This document shows positions 5,839 through 12,093 of a DNA stretch of 12,093 bases, piece by piece. The first letter of the stretch is position 1; every line of letters starts with the position of its first letter. Source of the stretch: an uncultured Eubacterium sp. (lineage in GTDB: Bacteria > Bacillota_A > Clostridia > Lachnospirales > Lachnospiraceae); NCBI GenBank assembly GCA_947653505.1, contig CANTHI010000048.1:1-12093 (forward strand). Reading direction: 5' to 3'. Made by a program: the position numbers and the translations under genes. The notes under the pieces are model-generated. The model saw nothing but the letters and a program-made list of their open reading frames with translations. It did no database searches and was not told the DNA's origin.

Positions 5839-7086
5839 ATGATGCAGAAGTTTAACCCCAAAAAAACAAAATATGTAAAGGCTGCGAATGCTGTTCTTTC
5901 TGTTTTCTTTCATGAAAAGAAAGCGCAGACGCCTCTGGATCTGCACCATGCAAAAAATATTCTGGTCATTGATGCCGGGCGGATCGGAGATATTGTAATG
6001 TCCATCCCTTTTTTGAAAACGTTAAAAAGGAATGCGCCCGGAGCAAAGCTTACGCTTGTGTGCGGCATCTGGGCAGAAGCGGTTTTAAAAGGGCAGGGAC
6101 TGGCTGACCGTCTGCTTGTTATGGATCCTGAAGCGTCTGGTTCTGTGGCTGGAATGATAAGAATATACAGACAGCTGCGGCAGATCAACAGGATATGCTA
6201 TGACATCGCCCTTGAGCCGCGCGGGGATCTGCGCTACATCTTTTTCATGCATTGGTGCAATGCAAGGCGGAAAGTAAGCTATCGCTATACGGGCGGGGAG
6301 TGCTTTCTGACAGATGTTGTTATACCACCGGAAAAAGCCGTGCATCTGGTAGAAGACAAGTTGTATTTTGCAAAGCAGACAGGCTGCAGGGTATTCCGGA
6401 CAGACCGTTATCCAAAGCTGTCGCTTACTGCCCGGCAAATAAAAGAAAATGAAGAATTTATACAAAGACACGGGCTTTTGGAAAAACAAATCATAGGCAT
6501 TCATCCTGGGGCTGGTTTAAAAATCAAGCAGTGGGATGGATTTGCAAAACTGGCCGCAAAGCTGGCCGCGGATTCCGGCCACAGGGCATTTCTGATCTTC
6601 GAAGGTCCGGGAGAAAAGGAAGCGGCACAGAAGACCGCACAGGCGGTAAGGGCATGCGGCGGGCAGGCGCTGGTCAGTAAGACAGGGCTTGCGCAGTATC
6701 TGCAGCGGCTTGCGCTGTGTCACGCGGTTATCTGCAATGACAGCGGGGCCGGGCATATTGCACGGGCATACGGAGTGACAGTGTATGTGATTTTCGGTCC
6801 GGTGGAGCCTGCTTTTGCAAGACCTTATGCGGAAGACAGAGTTTTTGTTTTTTCAGATGATTCACTGGATTGCAAGCCGTGTTTTCAGACATCGTGTCCC
6901 CGGATCCACGAGAAAGGATCCGGATCTGGCAGGACATGCTTTTGGAAGTCTGGCAGAAAACGCGGCAGGTGCCAGAAAGGCCGGATACATGCAGCGGACT
7001 GTGAATGTCTGAAAAAGGTAACTGTCCGCCAGGTATATGAGAATATCAGGCTGAGAGAATATCAGGCTGGGAGAATATCAGATTGA
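5839..7086 (+). CDS. Glycosyltransferase family 9, heptosyltransferase-like, 415 aa
   Basis: This protein is probably a cytoplasmic GT-B enzyme transferring heptose from ADP-heptose. 'NILVIDAGRIGDIVMSIPFLKTL' (40-62) is the GT9 N-terminal motif with D51 in the place of the WaaC/WaaF catalytic Asp. 'IGIHPGAGLKIKQWDGFAKLA' (219-239) and 'VICNDSGAGHIARAYG' (297-312) form the donor-binding half, and 'CKPCFQTSCP' (345-354) is the Cys cluster common near the GT9 C-terminus. After it comes an unusual, basic, Cys-containing insert (about 355-387), before the expected ending 'DCECLKKVTVRQVYENI'. The last dozen residues (LREYQAGRISD) are encoded by 16-bp tandem repeats. Start ATG 5839 follows gmhA by three bases, with GGAG about ten bases upstream; ATG 5842 is also possible. 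The neighbouring heptose genes support the donor assignment, but the acceptor is unknown. Confidence 0.88.
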   Translation: MMQKFNPKKTKYVKAANAVLSVFFHEKKAQTPLDLHHAKNILVIDAGRIGDIVMSIPFLKTLKRNAPGAKLTLVCGIWAEAVLKGQGLADRLLVMDPEASGSVAGMIRIYRQLRQINRICYDIALEPRGDLRYIFFMHWCNARRKVSYRYTGGECFLTDVVIPPEKAVHLVEDKLYFAKQTGCRVFRTDRYPKLSLTARQIKENEEFIQRHGLLEKQIIGIHPGAGLKIKQWDGFAKLAAKLAADSGHRAFLIFEGPGEKEAAQKTAQAVRACGGQALVSKTGLAQYLQRLALCHAVICNDSGAGHIARAYGVTVYVIFGPVEPAFARPYAEDRVFVFSDDSLDCKPCFQTSCPRIHEKGSGSGRTCFWKSGRKRGRCQKGRIHAADCECLKKVTVRQVYENIRLREYQAGRISD

Positions 7087-7120
7087 GAGAATATCAGACT
7101 GAGAGAATATCAGGTTATGA
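7041..7120 (+). repeat. Five tandem 16-bp repeats
   Basis: Units start at 7041, 7057, 7073, 7089 and 7105. The first is GAATATCAGGCTGAGA; the others differ at one to four positions, mainly near the GGCTGAGA half. They encode the last residues of the GT9 protein, run through its TGA (7084-7086) and end about 45 bases before the next gene. The unit length is not a multiple of three, so a change in copy number upstream of the stop would alter the C-terminal reading frame. Confidence 0.9.
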
Positions 7121-7150
7121 AAATGCGGTCAAGTACAGTTTTATAAGGCC

Positions 7151-7158
7151 GGAGGAGG
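7151..7158 (+). promoter_or_regulatory. Strong ribosome binding site of the second GT2 gene
   Basis: GGAGGAGG lies six bases before ATG 7165, the best Shine-Dalgarno match in the window. It follows the tandem repeats and suggests independent, efficient translation initiation here rather than coupling to the GT9 gene. Confidence 0.8.
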
Positions 7159-7164
7159 TTTCAC

Positions 7165-8376
7165 ATGCCTGCAGTCAGTATTATTTTGCCTCTGTACAAC
7201 GGGCAGCCGTTTATCCGGCATACAATATCAAAAATCCGGTCGCAGACCTTTCAGGACTGGGAACTGCTGGTCGTCAATGACGGTTCTTCCGATGGCGGGG
7301 AGGCAGTTGCCATGCGGGAAGCGCAGCAGGATCACAGGATCCGGGTATTCCGCAAGCCGAACAGCGGTATCAGCAGCGCAAGGAATTATGGTATTACAAG
7401 AGCGGCAGGGACATACATTGCTTTTGCAGACCAGGATGATACTCCTTTCAAAAACTGGCTGGAGGATCTTTATCGTGGCATGGCCCCGGATGTGGATCTG
7501 ACAGTCGGTGGAAAGAAGCTTACGGTCATCGATGTATCAGGCAAAGTGGTAAAAAGCAGAATCTGCAGATATGAGGACACTGTGCTGGAAACAGAGCAGG
7601 AGCTGTATGGATTCCTGTTCCATCAGGAGCATGATGCATCCGCACAGCATGTATGGAACTGTATGTATAAAAAGGAGCTGATTGATAAACATGGCATCCG
7701 TTTTGATGAGCAGCTGGCAATGGGAATGGAAGATGTGCTGTTTAATATCTGCTACGGGTATTACTGCAGAAAGATCCGCAAAATACCGCAGATTGTATAC
7801 TCGTATCAACAGCGGGCCGGAATCAGTACGTCTACAAAATACAATCCGGATCTTGTGAAAGAGTATGCGCATAGAATGCAGAGGATTGCACGGCTGTCCA
7901 CGGATGGATTCCGGACACAAAGCAATGGATACCGGATGTATGGGGATTATGCCCTGCGTGAACTATGTAACCTTTATTTCAGAAGCAGAGGGGCGGACAG
8001 CTTTGAGCTGCTGGCCGGGCTTCGGGATGCCTATGTGCAGAATGTGCCGGAGAAGGTGGCAGTTAATTTTCAAAGACAGACTGCTGAAAAGGTAAAAACA
8101 ATCGTCAGGAAGATGCTGTATGCCGCAGCAGATGATCTGCTGAGAAAGAAAAGGTATACTCCGCTGATACTCTTAAAAAATGGTGCGGATCTATGCAGAA
8201 AAAGAGGGAAAACAGATGGATCACAGAAACCGGATCAACAGAAAAAATATTTTAGTCATCGGCGATGTCATGCTGGACCAGTATTATTGCGGAAGTGTCA
8301 GGCGGATCTCACCGGAAGCGCCTGTTCCGGTGCTTCTGAAAGAAAGCGGAAAATGCGTTCCGGGAGGCGCAGCTAA
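7165..8376 (+). CDS. Glycosyltransferase family 2 with an out-of-frame-looking C-terminal extension, 403 aa
   Basis: This is a cytoplasmic sugar transferase for the repeat unit. 'VSIILPLYNGQPFI', 'LLVVNDGSSDGG', 'KPNSGISSARNYGI' and 'IAFADQDD' (84-92) are standard GT2 donor-site motifs, and 'WNCMYKKELI' with 'MGMEDVLFN' (187-194) is usual in capsular GT2 proteins. Homology-like sequence ends near residue 345. The last 53 residues (351-403) are read from the hldE coding region (8216 onward) in another frame. They are rich in Arg, Lys, Ser and Cys and look like shadow translation, so a lost stop or a single-base change near 8210-8216 may have extended an originally ~350-residue protein. The extension could also be real. 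The start is fixed by the strong ribosome site at 7151-7158. Sugar specificity is not readable. Confidence 0.88.
   Translation: MPAVSIILPLYNGQPFIRHTISKIRSQTFQDWELLVVNDGSSDGGEAVAMREAQQDHRIRVFRKPNSGISSARNYGITRAAGTYIAFADQDDTPFKNWLEDLYRGMAPDVDLTVGGKKLTVIDVSGKVVKSRICRYEDTVLETEQELYGFLFHQEHDASAQHVWNCMYKKELIDKHGIRFDEQLAMGMEDVLFNICYGYYCRKIRKIPQIVYSYQQRAGISTSTKYNPDLVKEYAHRMQRIARLSTDGFRTQSNGYRMYGDYALRELCNLYFRSRGADSFELLAGLRDAYVQNVPEKVAVNFQRQTAEKVKTIVRKMLYAAADDLLRKKRYTPLILLKNGADLCRKRGKTDGSQKPDQQKKYFSHRRCHAGPVLLRKCQADLTGSACSGASERKRKMRSGRRS
8203..8208 (+). promoter_or_regulatory. Ribosome binding site deciding the hldE start
   Basis: AGAGGG lies seven bases before ATG 8216. The in-frame ATG at 8180 has only an A tract before it, and its extra twelve residues are not like HldE, so 8216 is taken as the start. 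Confidence 0.65.
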
Positions 8377-9679
8377 CGTAGCGGCAAATCTGGCGGCAGG
8401 CGGACAAAATGCATTTGTAATGTCTGTTATTGGTACGGATGAGGCAGGAGAGATCCTGTTGGATCTGCTGGAACAGGAAGGCATTGATGTAAGCCTTTCC
8501 ATAAGACATGACCGCGTTACAACCGTAAAAACACGGTTCCTGGCGGACGGCCACCAGCAGCTGCTGCGGATGGACACGGAGATCACGGATGAAATGCCCC
8601 GGACAGTGACAGACCGGCTGCTCGCAGAATACAAAAATGCCGCGGCTGGCATGGATGTTATGATCCTCTCAGATTACCGGAAGGGACTGCTGACGGACTG
8701 CTTTGTACCGGAAATCATCCGGATAGCGGACCGGATGGGAAAGAAAGTACTGATCGACGTCAAAGATCCGGATATCAGGAAGTACCGGGGCGCATATTTA
8801 CTAAAACCAAATCTGAAAGAACTCCGGGAGCTTACGCACAGGGCGGTATCGACAGATCAGGAGATCGAAGAAGCATCCAGACAGCTGATGCGTCAGGCAG
8901 GCTGTACCTATGTACTCACGACATGCGGCGCACGGGGCATGGTCTTAGTGGGAGAGGAGCTGAAATACAGGGTAAAGCCGGCGGGGCAGGAAGTATTTGA
9001 CGTCACAGGAGCCGGCGATACGGTGATCGCATATCTGGCAGTCTGTCTGGCAAACGGTTTCGGAATCCAGGAGGCAGTACTCATCGCGGACCATGCGGCG
9101 GGGATTCAGGTGGCAAAAGCCGGAACAGCATCTGTCCGCCTGCAGGAGGTCTGCAGGGCGATGGAAACAGAGTTTTTTAGTTCAGACAGAATTTCAGAAA
9201 AGCTGTTGTCAGAAAAAGAGATTACAGGACTAAGGCATCGGTATGCGGACAGGAAGATTGTATTTACGAACGGATGCTTTGATATTCTGCATGCCGGCCA
9301 TGTGCATTGTCTGCAGGAAGCGGCAAAGCTGGGTGATCTTCTGGTCGTCGGGCTGAATGCGGATGGTTCTGTCAGAAGGCTGAAAGGAAAAGACCGGCCG
9401 GTAAACAGCCAGGCCGACCGGGCAGAGTTGCTCTGCGCATTGGGCTGTGTGGACTATGTGGCGGTATTTGAGGAAGATACACCACAGCGGCTGATAACGG
9501 AGATTCAGCCGGACGTACTGGTAAAGGGCGGGGATTATACGCCGCAGGAAGTTGCCGGCAGTGAGATTGTGGAAGCACGCGGAGGAATGGTAAAGATTCT
9601 GCCGTATGTGGAGGGTAAGTCCACGACGGACATCATCAGGCGCATGAAGGCAGGACAGCAGAATGGAGCAAAAATATGA
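8216..9679 (+). CDS. hldE: Bifunctional heptose 7-phosphate kinase / heptose 1-phosphate adenylyltransferase, 487 aa
   Basis: The N-terminal half is a PfkB/ribokinase-type kinase that makes heptose 1,7-bisphosphate: 'GDVMLDQYYCGSVRRISPEAPVPV' (16-39), 'GGAANVAANLA' (50-60) and DVTGAGDT (262-269) with the catalytic Asp at 268. The C-terminal half is a nucleotidyltransferase that makes ADP-heptose: 'FTNGCFDILHAGH' (350-362) with the HxGH signature, 'LKGKDRPVN' (389-397) and 'VKGGDYT' (436-442). Length and domain order match E. coli HldE, so both halves appear intact. Between the two reactions a phosphatase (GmhB) is normally needed, and none is encoded in the window. The gene starts within the 3' end of the preceding GT2 frame, and its stop overlaps the hldD start (ATGA), which implies coupled translation. 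The kinase-adenylyltransferase pairing indicates the ADP (beta) rather than the GDP (alpha) heptose route. Confidence 0.96.
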   Translation: MDHRNRINRKNILVIGDVMLDQYYCGSVRRISPEAPVPVLLKESGKCVPGGAANVAANLAAGGQNAFVMSVIGTDEAGEILLDLLEQEGIDVSLSIRHDRVTTVKTRFLADGHQQLLRMDTEITDEMPRTVTDRLLAEYKNAAAGMDVMILSDYRKGLLTDCFVPEIIRIADRMGKKVLIDVKDPDIRKYRGAYLLKPNLKELRELTHRAVSTDQEIEEASRQLMRQAGCTYVLTTCGARGMVLVGEELKYRVKPAGQEVFDVTGAGDTVIAYLAVCLANGFGIQEAVLIADHAAGIQVAKAGTASVRLQEVCRAMETEFFSSDRISEKLLSEKEITGLRHRYADRKIVFTNGCFDILHAGHVHCLQEAAKLGDLLVVGLNADGSVRRLKGKDRPVNSQADRAELLCALGCVDYVAVFEEDTPQRLITEIQPDVLVKGGDYTPQEVAGSEIVEARGGMVKILPYVEGKSTTDIIRRMKAGQQNGAKI

Positions 9680-10644
9680 GCATTGTAGTGACAGGCGGCG
9701 CAGGATTTATCGGCAGCTGCATCGTCCGCAGACTAAATGAAGCCGGAAGGACAGATATTATCATTGCAGACAATATCGCTTCTACAGACAAGTGGATGAA
9801 TCTGAGAAATAAAAAATATGCGGCTTATATTCATAAATCCAGATTTCTGGAGGCACTGTCCGGAATGGATGACGTGGAAGCGGTCATTCATATGGGGGCG
9901 CAGTCTTCCACAACGGAAACGGATTTTGATTATTTGTGGGACAACAATTTTGCGTACACAAAGGCGCTATGGGATTATTGCTGCCGGAAACAGATTCAGT
10001 TTCTGTATGCGAGTTCGGCTGCCACGTATGGGGACGGATCTGCCGGGTTTGACGACCGGTGCGACATTGACTGTCTGATACCGCTGAATGCGTACGGTTA
10101 TTCCAAGCAGGCGTTTGATTTGTGGGTGAAGCATCAGGCACGGGAGTTTCCGAAACAGTATGCCGGGTTTAAGTTTTTTAATGTCTACGGGCCGAATGAG
10201 TACTGGAAACAGGATATGGCAAGCATGGTCTTTCATGGCTACAGGCAGATTTGTGCGGATGGAGAGGTCAGGCTGTTCCGGTCATACAGGCCGGAGTATG
10301 CAGATGGCGGGCAGCTGCGGGATTTTGTATATGTGAAGGATGTGTGCGATGTGATTTTGTGGTTTCTGGAGCATCCGGACCAGAGCGGGCTGTTTAATGT
10401 CGGGACCGGACGGGCGGCAAGCTTTGCACAGCTTGCCCGGGCGGTGTTCCATGCGCTGGGACGTAAGCCGCAGATACGGTATGTGGAGATGCCGGAAGGG
10501 CTGAAGGAGAGGTATCAGTATCGTACGCAGGCGGATATCAGAAAGCTGTGGGATGCGGGATATCAGGGCACATTTATGGATGTGGAGGAGGGAGTGGAGG
10601 ATTATGTCAGGCGGTATCTGGAAGAAGGGTTTGCGGTGTACTAA
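9676..10644 (+). CDS. hldD: ADP-L-glycero-D-manno-heptose 6-epimerase, 322 aa
   Basis: HldD is an NADP-dependent extended short-chain dehydrogenase that inverts C6 of ADP-D-glycero-D-manno-heptose. TGGAGFIG (6-13) is the Rossmann dinucleotide loop. 'MGAQSSTTETD' (73-83) and 'SSAATYGDG' (113-121) are typical of HldD. Y140 in 'YGYSK' and K178 in 'NEYWKQDMASMVFH' fall on the same numbers as the two catalytic residues of the E. coli enzyme, and 'GGQLRDFVYVKDV' (211-223) is another family hallmark. Length is about that of other HldD proteins. Translation is probably coupled to hldE through the ATGA overlap, with GGAG seven bases upstream. Its presence makes L-glycero-D-manno-heptose the expected final sugar. 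Confidence 0.96.
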   Translation: MSIVVTGGAGFIGSCIVRRLNEAGRTDIIIADNIASTDKWMNLRNKKYAAYIHKSRFLEALSGMDDVEAVIHMGAQSSTTETDFDYLWDNNFAYTKALWDYCCRKQIQFLYASSAATYGDGSAGFDDRCDIDCLIPLNAYGYSKQAFDLWVKHQAREFPKQYAGFKFFNVYGPNEYWKQDMASMVFHGYRQICADGEVRLFRSYRPEYADGGQLRDFVYVKDVCDVILWFLEHPDQSGLFNVGTGRAASFAQLARAVFHALGRKPQIRYVEMPEGLKERYQYRTQADIRKLWDAGYQGTFMDVEEGVEDYVRRYLEEGFAVY

Positions 10645-10763
10645 AAGCGTGGAAACGGAAATACATCGCTGCCGGAGTGGTCAGCCTGTCAGGTGGAGAT
10701 GGTATCATCATGGTAAAAATGATGGGAGACGCAGGATGACAGACAGGTTGTTTTACTGATGGG
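10645..10763 (+). other. 119-bp gap without a convincing gene
   Basis: The gap between hldD and the polymerase is the longest untranslated stretch inside the operon. It has only micro-frames: nine codons from ATG 10710 and seven from ATG 10736 (stop at 10757-10759). It also has a weak hairpin, CATCAT with ATGATG, near 10704-10724. There is no T tract, so no intrinsic terminator, and no good promoter is visible. It may be a scar from module joining. Confidence 0.4.
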
Positions 10764-11927
10764 ATGGTTGTTAAGATGGTTTATTTATATATAGCGGCCT
10801 GGATTTTGTGCATGGCAGGGATTGTGCTGCGTTACAGATATACGTTGTGTATTGGATCCCATATGCTCAGGGACACTTATGACAGAAAGGTCATAGCTTT
10901 GACAGAAGCGGTAATTCTTGTGCTGGTATTTTTGCTACTGACGGCGAACCGCACAGGCATGGATATTCTGCGTTATGTAGATGCATATGAGTATAATCAT
11001 AAAGTACTTGAGGCAAAGGATAAACTTTTTGGATTTTTCAGTATTACAGCATATGAAGCAGGAATGTCATTTTATATGTTCCGGGCTGTGCTGACATTTT
11101 TGTCTGGAATTTTTGCGATTATGACAATCAAAAAGATCGGAACGGACTTTAGCTTTATTTGTCTGTTTTATCTGCCCTCGATGCTTTTTGTGGATTCCAT
11201 GCAGTTTCGCAATGCGGTTTGTCTGGCATTGTTTTTATGGAGTTTTCGTTTTTTACTGTTTGAGGAAACGTTTGCAAAATCAAAATTTATCATCAGTATT
11301 CTGGTAATTGCACAGATTCATGCGGTTTATTATTTTGCTATTTTGCTGTCAGTTTTTTTTATGAAACAAAAGCGAAAACAGATTACGCTTCTGATAGCGG
11401 CATCGAGTCTTCTGCTGGCGGCAGTTACGGTTTTGAACGGAAATCAGATCCCGTTTTTTACAGTGATAGCGGATTTGTTTCTGGCAAAAACAGATTTGCG
11501 GGGAAGCAGCTACTATACTTCAGGAAATTTGGGATGGACGTTACCGGCAGCTATCCATATTCTGACAACAGTACTGGCATTTGCTGTACACCGGTATGGA
11601 AACAGAGAAGATTCCGGTATGACGAAATATCAGCTGGAATATCTGGATCTTATGGTGATATATGATCTTCTTTTGTTTGTCACCGTGCCGGCGATCATGA
11701 TGAATATGCATTATTACAGGCTTGCCAGAGGTGCGTTTATGATAAATGTGATAGGAGTTTCTTTTCTGTTCCGTAAGAAAAAAAGGCAGGAGAAGTTTCC
11801 ATACGTTGCCTTTTTGGGACTGGCAGCACTGGCTGTCATGTGGTACGTGCTGGACCTTGTTATATTTGAAAACAGTACTACGATGGCGGTACCTGTACTC
11901 AGCGGAACATTATTCTTTTTAAAGTAG
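10764..11927 (+). CDS. epsG: EpsG-family polysaccharide polymerase (Wzy-like), 387 aa
   Basis: This polytopic membrane protein probably joins flipped repeat units on the outer face of the membrane. It has about nine or ten hydrophobic segments, starting at about 6-22 and 43-60. 'NRTGMDILRYVDAYEYN' (62-78), 'SMQFRNAVCLALFLWS' (145-160) with an Arg in a helix boundary, 'AQIHAVYYFAIL' (183-194) and 'MHYYRLARG' (315-323) match the pattern of the EpsG family. Length is normal. The start is uncertain: ATG 10764 has only GATGGG nearby, and ATG 10776 is also in frame. Base composition is clearly more T-rich than the heptose genes before it, partly because of its membrane segments. It lies between hldD and the flippase, as expected for a Wzx/Wzy-dependent pathway. 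The family is fairly sure; the polymerase role is by homology. Confidence 0.82.
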   Translation: MVVKMVYLYIAAWILCMAGIVLRYRYTLCIGSHMLRDTYDRKVIALTEAVILVLVFLLLTANRTGMDILRYVDAYEYNHKVLEAKDKLFGFFSITAYEAGMSFYMFRAVLTFLSGIFAIMTIKKIGTDFSFICLFYLPSMLFVDSMQFRNAVCLALFLWSFRFLLFEETFAKSKFIISILVIAQIHAVYYFAILLSVFFMKQKRKQITLLIAASSLLLAAVTVLNGNQIPFFTVIADLFLAKTDLRGSSYYTSGNLGWTLPAAIHILTTVLAFAVHRYGNREDSGMTKYQLEYLDLMVIYDLLLFVTVPAIMMNMHYYRLARGAFMINVIGVSFLFRKKKRQEKFPYVAFLGLAALAVMWYVLDLVIFENSTTMAVPVLSGTLFFLK

Positions 11928-11937
11928 GGTATTACAA

Positions 11938-12093
11938 ATGCAAAACCATGAGGTATCTGTTAAAAAGAATGTCGTGCTGAATGTGCTGAAGCAGACATGT
12001 GCAATTGTCTTTCCATTTTTGACGTTTTCCTATGCTTCACATATTCTGGGGGCAGAAAAAACAGGGATTTATACTTTTGGGCAGTCCATTGTC
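11938..12093 (+). CDS. wzx: Wzx-type polysaccharide flippase, N-terminal 52 aa, cut by the window edge
   Basis: The frame opens at ATG 11938, with TAGGGT about seven bases before it, and runs off the right edge without a stop. It encodes 'VSVKKNVVLNVLKQT', then a first membrane helix 'CAIVFPFLTFSYASHILG' and 'EKTGIYTFGQSIV'. This is the usual beginning of PST/MOP-superfamily oligosaccharide flippases of Firmicutes, which move undecaprenyl-linked repeat units across the membrane. It follows the EpsG-type gene by ten bases. Only about a tenth of a normal flippase is visible, so intactness cannot be judged. Confidence 0.8.
   Translation, partial: MQNHEVSVKKNVVLNVLKQTCAIVFPFLTFSYASHILGAEKTGIYTFGQSIV

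Noticed and set aside
7041..7120. CRISPR-like array
   Set aside because: The 16-bp units are directly adjacent with no spacers; this is a simple tandem repeat.
10553..10759. Small open frame spanning the hldD end and the gap
   Set aside because: Most of it is another frame of hldD, the residue composition is Trp/Arg-rich and unlike a protein, and there is no ribosome site.

Overview
The window looks like the promoter-proximal half of a surface-polysaccharide (exopolysaccharide or capsule) locus from a Gram-positive clostridium, most likely a Lachnospiraceae-type gut bacterium. This is inferred from several signs: strong GGAGG-type ribosome sites; a chain-length regulator that begins with a Lachnospiraceae-style 'IDLLDLLYRL' membrane entry; an EpsG-type polymerase; and a Firmicutes-type Wzx N-terminus. 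The genus cannot be named from the sequence. All genes are on the + strand, in a tight run with several ATGA or short overlaps, consistent with one operon that continues past the right edge.

Layout: (1) 1-496 is an AT-rich region without a secure gene. It has a possible C-terminal tail of an upstream gene ending at 44, a hairpin at 53-84, and a pair of 25-bp exact inverted repeats at 102-126 and 401-425. These flank a 274-bp segment with a plausible forward sigma-A promoter at 180-208. The arrangement resembles an invertible (phase-variable) promoter. (2) 497-2466 holds a small XRE/Cro-type regulator and a Wzz/YveK-type polysaccharide co-polymerase, whose cytoplasmic tail looks like a degenerate tyrosine-kinase domain without a P-loop. 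(3) 2463-5149 holds a membrane-anchored CapD/WbpM-type NDP-sugar 4,6-dehydratase and a GT2 glycosyltransferase. (4) 5167-10644 is a heptose module: gmhA, a GT9 heptosyltransferase-like gene, a second GT2 gene, bifunctional hldE and hldD. (5) 10764-12093 holds an EpsG-type polymerase and the first 52 codons of a Wzx-type flippase.

How the genes would work together: GmhA isomerises sedoheptulose 7-phosphate. HldE phosphorylates the heptose at C1 and, after a dephosphorylation, adenylylates it. HldD epimerises the product to ADP-L-glycero-D-manno-heptose. The GT9 protein could then add the heptose to a lipid-linked repeat unit that also carries a 6-deoxy-4-keto-derived amino sugar (from the dehydratase) and sugars added by the two GT2 enzymes. 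The flippase, EpsG polymerase and co-polymerase would export and polymerise it. The intermediate phosphatase (GmhB), the priming transferase, any aminotransferase and any recombinase are not in this window.

The most interesting observations are the complete-looking ADP-heptose route in an apparently Gram-positive operon; the invertible-promoter-like repeats in front of it; the kinase-dead-looking domain on the co-polymerase; five 16-bp tandem repeats across the stop codon of the GT9 gene; and a 161-bp out-of-frame overlap of the second GT2 gene with hldE. There is no sign of insertion sequences, CRISPR arrays, tRNA or rRNA.
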